A stretch of 41,610 nucleotides of DNA, from contig JBFKMV010000021.1 of assembly GCA_041629655.1 (NCBI GenBank), positions 1-41,610 of the forward strand. The letters run 5' to 3'. The notes under the pieces are model-generated. The model was not told the origin of the DNA and searched no databases. It saw nothing but the letters and a program-made list of their open reading frames with translations. Each line of letters starts with the position of its first letter. Position 1 is the stretch's first letter. Origin of the DNA: JBFKMV01 sp041629655. GTDB lineage: Bacteria > Acidobacteriota > Polarisedimenticolia > Polarisedimenticolales > Polarisedimenticolaceae. Shown one piece after another: positions 8,024 to 15,696 of this stretch. The position numbers and the translations under genes were made by a program.

Positions 8024-9049
8024 TCAGCTATCCCGGTCGCCCTGCATCAGGAACCACTCGCGGTCGTGCGCCGCGGGTCCGTTCCCGGCGGCATACACGA
8101 ACACCGGCGTCGTCTCGCGAGGCCGGAATCCGATCTCGACCAGCCGGGCCCTGAAGCGGTGCGACTCCAGCACCGGGCAGCTGACCGTGCTGACGCCGCG
8201 GTGGCGCAGATTCTCCACGACGTGCTGGACCAGCGCCTGCTGCGCGGGCGGCTCGTCGGCCCCGAACAGATCGACGATGGTGGCATCGTGCTCGAGCTGC
8301 TCGAACACCGCGTAGGCGACCGGCTCGGAGCCGCGGTACACCACCGCGACCTCGTAGCTGTTGAGCGGCGCGTCGAGGTAGCGCCAGTTGAGGAACTCCG
8401 CGGAACGATCGACGCACACTCCGTAGTCGGGCGCCACGGAATCCGCCAGGCGCGTGAAGCGTTCGTCGAAGCGGGCCTCGAGCCGCGCGACGGTGTGTCC
8501 GGGCGGCGGGGCCAGACCGCGGTCGGTCAGTCGCAGCCAGACGTTGCCGACCGCCGAGACCGCGCGGGCGACGGGGCGCGGCCGGACACGGGCCTCGACC
8601 TGCCGGTCGACCCGCAGCGGCTTGGCCAGTCGGACCATCTCGCCCAGCGGCTCGACGCCCAGCCGGCGGTACACCGCCGTCATCCCGCGGTTGGGGAAGT
8701 CGTAGCACAGCGGGCTGGACGCGCCGACGGCTTCCAGGCAGGCCCGCTGCAGCTTCAGCGCCGGTCCGAGGCTGCGGTAGCGCTCGGCGATGCAGAAGTC
8801 GCCGAGCACCCACACGTCGCGCTTGGCGCCGTCCAGCCAGACCCGGCGGGCGAAACTGCTGGCCACGCCGACGACGGCGCCGTCCTGCTCGTCCACCGCA
8901 AGCCAGGTCCGCGCCCGCCCGTGCGGGTTGGCGCGGTACAGCCACTCGTAGCGGCGCGCGTCCGAGCCCGGGGTCAGGAACCGCTGCAGCGTGTCGATCA
9001 CGACCTCGCGGTCCCGATCGAGGTCGGCTTCACGAATCGCGAGCTTCAC
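8024..9049 (-). CDS. GNAT-family acyltransferase, two-lobed
   Basis: 341 residues. The N-terminal half has the GNAT layout, with VLGDFCIAERYRSLGPAL carrying the acyl-CoA loop RxxGxA (Arg92, Gly95, Ala97). The C-terminal half starts with the LNWRY motif typical of long GNAT proteins at polysaccharide and exosortase loci and looks like a second, degenerate GNAT lobe (VAVVYRGSEPVAYAVFEQL, ending near GFRPRETTPVFVYA). It should transfer an acyl group to an amine, or from a carrier protein in this context. It follows the sulfotransferase-like gene by 22 bases on the same strand and is separated from the ACP gene by a promoter. Acceptor and donor are unknown. Confidence 0.8.
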   Translation of the reverse strand: MKLAIREADLDRDREVVIDTLQRFLTPGSDARRYEWLYRANPHGRARTWLAVDEQDGAVVGVASSFARRVWLDGAKRDVWVLGDFCIAERYRSLGPALKLQRACLEAVGASSPLCYDFPNRGMTAVYRRLGVEPLGEMVRLAKPLRVDRQVEARVRPRPVARAVSAVGNVWLRLTDRGLAPPPGHTVARLEARFDERFTRLADSVAPDYGVCVDRSAEFLNWRYLDAPLNSYEVAVVYRGSEPVAYAVFEQLEHDATIVDLFGADEPPAQQALVQHVVENLRHRGVSTVSCPVLESHRFRARLVEIGFRPRETTPVFVYAAGNGPAAHDREWFLMQGDRDS

Positions 9050-9071
9050 CGGACACCATCCCCACCGTCGG

Positions 9072-9794
9072 TCAACGATAACGCGAGGAGTAGTTCTTGA
9101 GATAGATCGAAACGGCCTTCAGGAAATCCAGCGTCCCGCGCGGCCGCTTGTACAGCGGCTTGTTGTAGACGGCGCGCACGTCGTCCATCGTCAGGCCGGT
9201 CCCGAGAAAGTCGTTCAGCGCTTGCACGGTCCGTTCGGGGTGCATCACCAGGCCCTCGAAGGTCAGCTCCAGGTGCGGAAGGCCGTGCCGGCCCAAGAAC
9301 TCCAGGATCGACGCGCGCACCTGCTCCGTGTAACGCTTGGCGTAGCCGTAGCTGTGGATCTGCCGCCGGATCGTGGTCGAGATCCAGCTTTGCAGATGGT
9401 CGCGCGTGAGCAGGATGAACTGGATGTCTTCGAGCGGCAGCAGGGGCGCCCAGTAACGGATCGTCAGCCACAGCCGGGGGTCCTTCCAGATCCAGGGCCG
9501 ATGCTCCTCACACGTCGCGACGAACGACTTCCAGGGCCCGGGGTCGAGGCTGCCCACGGCGCCCTCGATGTTGCGGATCGCCGCGGCGGAGAACTCCATC
9601 TCGTACTTGCCGTCGTACCCGGTCTCGTCGAACAGGCGCTTGTTGAGGTCGATCAGCGCCTGGTTCTCGTAGGTGTCGTAGTCGCTCTTCTTGAACGTCC
9701 GGCTCCCGGTCCAGTGGCCCGCCCGGGCGATGATGCCGGCCAGCGGCGAGCTGCCGGCCAGCCCCGTCGTCAGGATGATCACGTTCTTGGGCAT
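9072..9794 (-). CDS. sulfotransferase-like protein
   Basis: 240 residues. The N-terminus IILTTGLAGSSPLAG (~6-20) resembles the 5'-phosphosulfate loop of PAPS-dependent sulfotransferases, and FILLTRDHLQSWIST in the middle fits the 3'-phosphate motif (Arg, then Ser). Near the end, ELTFEGLVMHPERTVQALNDFLG matches the usual YEdL..dP...l..i..FLG region of that family. It should sulfate a hydroxyl group of a glycan or small molecule. The longer open frame to 9917 is rejected: ATG 9794 gives the natural start for the first strand and lies about 36 bases after the promoter. No sulfate-activation genes are in the window. The P-loop is not canonical, so another nucleotide-sugar or kinase-like role is possible. 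Confidence 0.65.
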   Translation of the reverse strand: MPKNVIILTTGLAGSSPLAGIIARAGHWTGSRTFKKSDYDTYENQALIDLNKRLFDETGYDGKYEMEFSAAAIRNIEGAVGSLDPGPWKSFVATCEEHRPWIWKDPRLWLTIRYWAPLLPLEDIQFILLTRDHLQSWISTTIRRQIHSYGYAKRYTEQVRASILEFLGRHGLPHLELTFEGLVMHPERTVQALNDFLGTGLTMDDVRAVYNKPLYKRPRGTLDFLKAVSIYLKNYSSRYR

Positions 9795-10135
9795 GGGGTG
9801 GCGACTCGTCCAGGGCTCCGGGAAGGGCGGCTGTCGAAGATAGTCGGCCCTCCGGGGGCGCGTCAAGACGGACACGCGCCGGCGAAACTGGCCGCGCGGT
9901 CGCCCCTGCCCTACCATGTCCGGGTGCGCGCCCGGCGACCGGCACCGCGCGCGACGTTACGGTTTTGTAGTCTTGCTCACGAACCATGAAACCTGCGCGC
10001 CTGTCCCGCGCCTGTTTTCCCGACACCGCGCTGGCTCTTTCCTTGCAGTCGATGATGCGGCGCGTTGCCCCGTGCCGTGGCGGTCACTATGTATTGAGCG
10101 TGCCGCGCACCACCGGCCATAGAGGTCCCTCCGAA
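9795..10135. other. divergent intergenic region, 341 bp
   Basis: It lies between the minus-strand sulfotransferase-like gene and the plus-strand propeller gene. Besides the promoter at 9837-9866 it contains a weak plus-strand promoter possibility, TTGCCC (10065-10070), 17 bases, TATGTA (10088-10093). Open frames crossing it lack the codon pattern of the neighbours, so I see no gene. Confidence 0.6.
9837..9866 (-). promoter_or_regulatory. promoter of the sulfotransferase-GNAT unit
   Basis: On the minus strand TTGACG (9861-9866), an 18-base spacer and TATCTT (9837-9842). The start would fall near 9830 with a leader of about 36 bases to ATG 9794. Confidence 0.6.
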
Positions 10136-12316
10136 ATGCTCGCACTCCGCCGAATCGCCTGGATCGCCCCGCTCAGCCTGCTGCTCGCCGTCGCGCCCGT
10201 GTCGGCGCAGGGTTTCGACTGGGGCCAGTTGCAGCCCGGGCACTGGTACGAGATCCCGAACAGCCGCGCCGACTCGACCGGCATGCAGGAAACGATCATG
10301 AGCGCCTGGAGCGGCGGCGCCTACGACGCGCAGCGCGACCGGCTGATCGTGTGGGGTGGCGGACACAACGACTCCTCGGACAACGCCGTGTACGTGTTCG
10401 ACGTGAACAGCCACGTGTGGAGCATCGCCAGCCCGCGCTCGGGCGACACCGGCGGCAGCGAGGCCTCCGGCGAGTACCCCGACGGCACGCCGCGCTCGCG
10501 CCACACCTATCACTACATCCAGTACGTGCCGTCGATCGACCGCTTCTGCTCGATGGGCGGCTCGGCGCAGTACCCGACCGCGCTCCAGACCAACGCCACG
10601 AACAAGGTCCACTGCCTGGACTTCGACGACACCGCCACGCCGACCCGCGGCTGGACGCACCGGTCGACGATGCCCGGCGAGGGGGCGATCGGGGGCCGTT
10701 CGGCCTACGACCCGTCCAGCGGCCACATCTGGTACCACGGCACGTCGGCCGTCGCGATCCCGAGCAACCGGCTGTACGAGTGGGACCCGGTGGCGAACGT
10801 CTGGACCACGCGTAGCGCGCAGGAGGACGATCAGAACTACTACTCGGGCTCGGCGGCGATCGATCCGGTGCACAAGCGCTGGGTCGAGGTCGGCGGGGGT
10901 CGGCAGCGCTATTACGACATTTCCAAGGCCGGGATGCTGGAGCGACGCGACCTCGGCATCAGCGGTCCGGCGTCGATCGTCAACGGCTCCTCGCCCGGGT
11001 TCGACTTCGACTCCTCGAGCGGCCTGTTCGTGGCCTGGAACGGCGGCTCGACCGTGTACACGCTGGACCTGGCGACCAACTCCTGGCAGGAGTGCCCCGC
11101 CGCGCCGGGCAACACGGTGACGCCCACGCCGCCGCAGCCGAACGGCACCTTCGGCCGCTTCCGCTACATCCCTTCGCGCAACGCCTTCGTGCTGGTCAAC
11201 GACACGGACCAGAACGTGTTCCTGTACCGGCTGCCCGAGGGCTGCGGTGGTGCGCCGCCCGACGAGACGCCGCCGTCGACACCCGCGTCGCTGGACGCGG
11301 TGGCGCTCGGCCAGGACGCGATCCGGCTGACCTGGGCCGCCTCCAACGATCCCGATTCCGGCGTGACGCACTACAAGGTCTACCGCGGCGGCGTCTACGT
11401 CGACCAGGCGGTCGAGACGACGTACACCGACGACGGGCTGGCCGAGTCGACCGAGTACAGCTACCGGGTCTCGGCGGTCAACGGCAGCGGGCTGGAGTCG
11501 CCGCAGAGCGCCCCGGCCAGCGCGACCACCGATGCCGACACGACGCCCCCGACGATCGTCGAGGTCGATTCGTCCGGCGACCCGCGAGTGGTGCGGGTGC
11601 GCTACAGCGAGCCGGTCGAGCAGGCCTCGGCCACGGCGACGGGCAACTACGCGATCGCTCCCGGGATCACCGTGGACGGCGCGACCCTGGACGACGACCT
11701 GGTCACGGTGCACCTGGCGACGTCGGAGCACGCCGAGGGCGTCGCCTACACGCTGACCGTCAACAACGTGCGCGACCGCGCCGCCGCGCCGAACACCATC
11801 GCGGCCGGGACGACCTCGGGCTACGAGTACTTCGCGGAGCTCGTGATCTCCAACCTCGTGGTCCAGTCCGGCAGGGTGTACCAGGTGGCCGAGGGGCTGA
11901 CCGTGGGCTCGATCGCCTACGTCGATCGCGGCTACGGCTACGAGAACGTGCCCCCGGAGCTGGCCGGGTCGAAGTTCATCCAGACCGCCAACGACGACAA
12001 GCTGAGCCAGGGCGACCCGTTTTTGTCCTTCGACGTCAACCAGCCGGTGATCGTGTTCGTCGCGCACGACGACCGCTACGCGACCAAGCCCGCGTGGCTG
12101 GCCGACTTCACCGATTCGGGCAGCGACGTGACGATCCAGACCAACTTCAGCCTGTTCCGGAAGAGCTTCCCGCAGTCGACGATCGTGCTCGGCGGCAACG
12201 TCAACCCGGCCGACCCGGGGGACCACAGCATGTACACGGTGATCGTGGTCCCCGAGAGCGCGCCGGTCGGTTCGCCCCCCGACGATCCCCGCAACCTGCG
12301 GATCAAGCGCGACTGA
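10136..12316 (+). CDS. secreted kelch-like propeller protein with FN3 and Ig-like domains
   Basis: 726 residues with a Sec signal (LSLLLAVAPVSAQG). Residues ~30-370 are a kelch/galactose-oxidase-like propeller with blades such as RLIVWGGGHNDSSDNAVYVFD and RWVEVGGGRQRYYD. A fibronectin type III domain (~375-465), an Ig-like domain of the Big_5/SbsA kind (~465-565, DTTPPTIVEVDS) and a C-terminal domain of ~145 residues follow. The last has IAYVDRGYGYENVP, FLSFDVNQPVIVFVAHDDR and VLGGN, a module I recognise from secreted carbohydrate-active proteins of other phyla but cannot name. The ATG at 10136 has AGAGGT nine bases ahead; the frame open to 9986 only adds non-signal sequence. Role is probably extracellular binding of polysaccharide. 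No galactose-oxidase copper ligands were confirmed. Followed on the same strand by another propeller protein with its own promoter. Confidence 0.88.
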   Translation: MLALRRIAWIAPLSLLLAVAPVSAQGFDWGQLQPGHWYEIPNSRADSTGMQETIMSAWSGGAYDAQRDRLIVWGGGHNDSSDNAVYVFDVNSHVWSIASPRSGDTGGSEASGEYPDGTPRSRHTYHYIQYVPSIDRFCSMGGSAQYPTALQTNATNKVHCLDFDDTATPTRGWTHRSTMPGEGAIGGRSAYDPSSGHIWYHGTSAVAIPSNRLYEWDPVANVWTTRSAQEDDQNYYSGSAAIDPVHKRWVEVGGGRQRYYDISKAGMLERRDLGISGPASIVNGSSPGFDFDSSSGLFVAWNGGSTVYTLDLATNSWQECPAAPGNTVTPTPPQPNGTFGRFRYIPSRNAFVLVNDTDQNVFLYRLPEGCGGAPPDETPPSTPASLDAVALGQDAIRLTWAASNDPDSGVTHYKVYRGGVYVDQAVETTYTDDGLAESTEYSYRVSAVNGSGLESPQSAPASATTDADTTPPTIVEVDSSGDPRVVRVRYSEPVEQASATATGNYAIAPGITVDGATLDDDLVTVHLATSEHAEGVAYTLTVNNVRDRAAAPNTIAAGTTSGYEYFAELVISNLVVQSGRVYQVAEGLTVGSIAYVDRGYGYENVPPELAGSKFIQTANDDKLSQGDPFLSFDVNQPVIVFVAHDDRYATKPAWLADFTDSGSDVTIQTNFSLFRKSFPQSTIVLGGNVNPADPGDHSMYTVIVVPESAPVGSPPDDPRNLRIKRD

Positions 12317-12326
12317 CCATTTGGTC

Positions 12327-12355
12327 TTGGACCTGGCGGACGTTCGCCGTATAAG
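12327..12355 (+). promoter_or_regulatory. promoter with a dyad in its spacer
   Basis: TTGGAC (12327-12332), a 17-base spacer and TATAAG (12350-12355), about 50 bases ahead of the ATG at 12409. The spacer holds the imperfect palindrome GGCGGACGTTCGCC (12335-12348), a possible operator or mRNA hairpin. Confidence 0.55.
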
Positions 12356-12408
12356 GACGCGGAGCGGGCCGAGGGGGTCGAGCCGTTCACTGCCGGGGGG
12401 CTTCTCGC

Positions 12409-14124
12409 ATGACGCAGCGGAGCGGATCGATCGCGGTCCTCGCGATGTTCGGGCTGGTCTCGTTGATCCCGGTCGCCACGCCGGCCGCCCTGCCCGAGGT
12501 CCAGAACGTGTCGATGAGCGGGGACGGCCTGTTCTGGGACGCGGTGCCGGGCGCCGTCCAGTACCGGGTCTACCGCGGTCTGGTCTCTGGGCTGCCCGAC
12601 TACTGCGCCGAGGGCGTGGGCAACGCCTCGGACCGTTTCATCTTCGACTCCGAGACGCCGCCGCCGGGTGACGCCTACACCTACCTGATCACGGCGCTGG
12701 ACTCCGCGGAGGAAGGCCCGGTCGGGCTGCGCACGGACGGCACCGACCGCTTCCTGACCATCGACTGCGACCTGGACAACGACGACGTGCGGGACTCCGT
12801 GGACAACTGCCCGCGCGACGGCAACACCGGCCAGGCTGATCAAGACTCCGACGGGCTCGGCGACGCCTGCGACTTTCCGGCCCAGAACGTGTCGCTGCTG
12901 GGCCGGGTGGTGATGCGCGAGCTGCCCGACACGCAGCGCCTGGGCAACGACATCTGGAGCTACGTCTCGCCGGGCGGCGAGGAGTACGCGATCCTCGGAA
13001 CGACCAAGGGCACCGCGTTCGTGAAGATCAGCGACCCGGCCAACCCCGGGCTGGCCGGCTGGGTCGACGGCGAGGGCATCGACGAGACGTGGCGCGACAT
13101 GGCCACGTTCGGCTCCCACGCCTACATCGTCACCGACGGCAGCGGCGTCGGGCTCCAGATCGCCGACCTCTCCGACATCGACAACGACAACGTGGTGCGG
13201 GTCAACACCACCGATCTGGGCCAGGGCTTCGCCGACGCGCACAACGTCTACGTCAACGCCGACAGCGGCTACCTGTACCTGTGCATCCCCAACCTCAACG
13301 GCGGCAACGGGCTGACGGTGGTCGACCTCAACGCCGACCCGGCCGACCCGACGATCGCCGGGTTCTGGACCGACGTCGATCCGGGCGTACGCTGTCACGA
13401 CGTCCAGGTCGTCAGCTACACCGCGGGCCCCAACGCCGGCAAGGAGATCGCGTTCTGCTTCGCCGAGAGCGACGGGATCTACATCGCCGACGTGACCGAC
13501 AAGGCCAACATGTTCCGCATCTCGAAGGTGACCTATCCGGGCCTGACCTACAGCCACCAGGGCTGGCTCGAAGACGCCCGCCGCTACCTGTTCGCGAACG
13601 ACGAGCTGGACGAGCGGGACGACCCCGGGGTCACCTCGACCACGACCTACGTGATCGACGTCAACAACCTCAACAACCCGTCGTTCCACTCCTCGTTCAC
13701 CAACGGGCTGGCCTCGATCGACCACAACCTGATGGTCCGCGGGGACTTCGTCTACGAGGCGAACTACTCGTCGGGACTCCGGGTCTGGGATGTCTCGAAC
13801 ATCAACAACCCGCAGGAGAGCGGGTTCTTCGACACCCGCCCCGAGAACGACAACACGAATTTCGAGGGCGCCTGGGGGGTCAGCTCGCAGCTGCCCAGCG
13901 GGCTGGTGGTCGTCTCGGACCGCCAGCGCGGGCTGTTCGTGCTCGACCCGACGGCGGCGCTGGACGCTCCGGCGCCGGAGTGCGGCGAGGGCGGCGCGCT
14001 CGATGCCGGCCTCAACGACTGTGTCGCGGCGGTGTGCGCGCGCGACGCGTGGTGCTGCGCGGAGCGCTGGGACGCGCTGTGCGTCGAGGCGGCCGGCACC
14101 GTCTGCGGGCTGGGTTGCGACTGA
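12409..14124 (+). CDS. secreted choice-of-anchor B / LVIVD-repeat propeller protein
   Basis: 571 residues with a signal peptide (ending near ATPAAL, ~30). An FN3-like segment (~35-115) precedes a thrombospondin-3-type Ca-binding stretch, DLDNDDVRDSVDNCP and DQDSDGLGDACD (~120-150). The main body is a propeller of the choice-of-anchor B kind, with LVIVD-like blades: TAFVKISDPANPGLAG, GLQIADLSDIDN, LTVVDLNADPADP, GIYIADVTDKAN, LRVWDVSNINNPQESG, HNVYVN and SHQGW. The tail is Cys-rich, with the pattern C-V-C-x-x-D-x-x-C-C-x-x-x-W-D-x-x-C over ~40 residues, likely disulfide bonded. The family is extracellular and of unknown function. It is separated from the preceding propeller gene by a promoter of its own, but similar domain content suggests a related surface role. 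Confidence 0.88.
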   Translation: MTQRSGSIAVLAMFGLVSLIPVATPAALPEVQNVSMSGDGLFWDAVPGAVQYRVYRGLVSGLPDYCAEGVGNASDRFIFDSETPPPGDAYTYLITALDSAEEGPVGLRTDGTDRFLTIDCDLDNDDVRDSVDNCPRDGNTGQADQDSDGLGDACDFPAQNVSLLGRVVMRELPDTQRLGNDIWSYVSPGGEEYAILGTTKGTAFVKISDPANPGLAGWVDGEGIDETWRDMATFGSHAYIVTDGSGVGLQIADLSDIDNDNVVRVNTTDLGQGFADAHNVYVNADSGYLYLCIPNLNGGNGLTVVDLNADPADPTIAGFWTDVDPGVRCHDVQVVSYTAGPNAGKEIAFCFAESDGIYIADVTDKANMFRISKVTYPGLTYSHQGWLEDARRYLFANDELDERDDPGVTSTTTYVIDVNNLNNPSFHSSFTNGLASIDHNLMVRGDFVYEANYSSGLRVWDVSNINNPQESGFFDTRPENDNTNFEGAWGVSSQLPSGLVVVSDRQRGLFVLDPTAALDAPAPECGEGGALDAGLNDCVAAVCARDAWCCAERWDALCVEAAGTVCGLGCD

Positions 14125-14212
14125 CGCCTGGGTGCTACCGCCAGCCCTCGACGAACGGCCCACGGGTAACGGCGCTCGCTCAATCGGCGTCTCCGCCGCC
14201 CGGCCGTGCCGC
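14125..14212. other. 88-bp spacer between convergent genes
   Basis: It separates the stops of the propeller gene and pepE. I find no hairpin followed by a T-tract on either strand. Confidence 0.5.
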
Positions 14213-14914
14213 TCAGTCGACCAGGAAATCCAGCCTCGTCCCGGGCGCGCACTCCTCGGGCGAGTGTTTCTTGCGGAACAGGCGCGCGCCGGTTTCCCCC
14301 AGCAGGGTGACCCGGCCGCCCTCGATCCGCAGCAGCGAGCCCTCGCGCAGCCCGACCACCGGCGGGTCGTTCTCCTCGTGAAACTCCCGGATCCGCTGCT
14401 CGCGGGTCTCACCCATGTGGGTCGACCCCGGGTCGGGATCCAGGTAGTGCGGGTTGATGTTGAACGGCACCAGCCCCAGCGCGTCGAAGCTCGGCGGTTG
14501 GACGATCGGCATGTCGTTGGTCGTCCGGATGCTCACGCAGGCCACGTTCGATCCCGCGCTGGTACCGATGTACGGGGACCCCGCACCGACCCGCCGCCGC
14601 AGCGCCGTCACCAGATCCAGCGCGTAGAGCCGCGTCAGCAGCCGGAACGTGTTGCCGCCGCCGATGAACACCGCCTCGGCCGCAGCGGCGGCCGCCCGCG
14701 GGTCGGGCGCCTCGTGGACCGAGTCCAGACCGTACCCCATCCGCTCGAACCGCTCCCGCGCCTTGGCCGCGTAGCCGTCGAGATCGTGGAGCGCGAAGGG
14801 AAAGAACAGCACTCGCTTCACGGCTCCGAGGAAGTCGCGCAGCTCCGTCGCGCAGTGGTCCAGGTAGCCGCCGCCGTGGCTGGTCGAGTTGCTGATCAGC
14901 AGCAGTCGTTTCAT
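14213..14914 (-). CDS. pepE: alpha-aspartyl dipeptidase (dipeptidase E)
   Basis: 233 residues, peptidase family S51. The match to E. coli PepE is close throughout: LLLISNSTSHGGGYLDH at the start, AVFIGGGNTFRLL, the nucleophile elbow GTSAGSNVAC (Ser), IRTTNDMPIV, INPHYLD (His) and GETREQRIREF. It hydrolyses dipeptides with N-terminal Asp in the cytoplasm. The frame is open to 14956, but MKRLLLISNS at 14914 is the family start. It is divergent from the HAD gene with only 40 bp between the starts, so the two promoters must overlap each other or the coding regions. Confidence 0.95.
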   Translation of the reverse strand: MKRLLLISNSTSHGGGYLDHCATELRDFLGAVKRVLFFPFALHDLDGYAAKARERFERMGYGLDSVHEAPDPRAAAAAAEAVFIGGGNTFRLLTRLYALDLVTALRRRVGAGSPYIGTSAGSNVACVSIRTTNDMPIVQPPSFDALGLVPFNINPHYLDPDPGSTHMGETREQRIREFHEENDPPVVGLREGSLLRIEGGRVTLLGETGARLFRKKHSPEECAPGTRLDFLVD

Positions 14915-14954
14915 GCCGGTACTCCTGACGACCGGGACACGGTACCATGCCCGC

Positions 14955-15689
14955 ATGCGCTATCCGTACGTGCTGCTGGATGCGGGTGCCACGCTGATCG
15001 GGCCGCGCGACTCGTTCGGCACGGTCTACGCCGAGGTGCTGCGCGAATTCGACGTCGACCTCCCGGCGCGGACCTACGAGGCCTCGCTGTACGCCGCCAT
15101 GGCGGAGCTGGAGGGTTCGGTGCCCCGCGGCACCGACCGCTTCCGGTACTTCCCCGGCGGCGAGGAGGAGTACTGGCTGCGCTTCGCGACCCGCGCGATC
15201 GAGACGGCCACCGGCCGGCCGGTCGAGCCGGCTCTGGCCCAGGAGGCGGTGCGGCGGCTGCGCGGCGTGTTCCGGGACGGAGCGGCGTGGGAGGTCTATC
15301 CCGACGTGCCGCCGGCCCTCGACGCGTTGCGTGACGGCGGCGCGCGCCTGGCGATCGTGTCCAACTGGGACTCGTTGTTGCCGCCGCTGCTCGACGCGCT
15401 CGAGCTGACCGGCTACTTCGACGCGGTGGTGGTGTCGCACCTCGAGGGCGTCGAGAAGCCGGACCCGGCGCTGTTCCGGATCGCGCTGGCGCGGTTGGGC
15501 GGAACCGCCGATCGGGCGTTGCACGTCGGTGACCGCCCGGACATCGATCTCGAGGGGGCCCGGGCGGCCGGGATCGCCGCGGTGCTGGTCGATCGCGCGG
15601 GGCAGCTCGAACGGAGTCTCGGCGCGCTGCCGGACCTGGCAACGCTCCCGGAGCTGGCGCGGAACGGCCTGGACGGCGGCCCGCCCTGA
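14955..15689 (+). CDS. HAD-superfamily hydrolase (REG-2/HDHD3-like)
   Basis: 244 residues. Motif I is LLDAGATLIG (nucleophile Asp9), motif II IVSNWDS, the motif III Lys is in GVEKPDPALF and motif IV is HVGDRPDIDLEGARAAG. The +2 Asp that normally acts as acid/base in phosphatases is Gly11 here, as in many REG-2-like HAD proteins, so phosphatase activity may be weak or unusual. The C1 cap is helical (~15-100). The frame is open from 14889, but ATG 14955 begins the fold. It converges on the thioredoxin-like gene with 7 bases between the stops. Substrate unknown. Confidence 0.88.
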   Translation: MRYPYVLLDAGATLIGPRDSFGTVYAEVLREFDVDLPARTYEASLYAAMAELEGSVPRGTDRFRYFPGGEEEYWLRFATRAIETATGRPVEPALAQEAVRRLRGVFRDGAAWEVYPDVPPALDALRDGGARLAIVSNWDSLLPPLLDALELTGYFDAVVVSHLEGVEKPDPALFRIALARLGGTADRALHVGDRPDIDLEGARAAGIAAVLVDRAGQLERSLGALPDLATLPELARNGLDGGPP

Positions 15690-15696
15690 TCCGCCG

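Noticed and set aside
9986..10135. An upstream extension of the kelch-like gene
   Set aside because: It would put 50 residues before the signal peptide; ATG 10136 has its own ribosome site.
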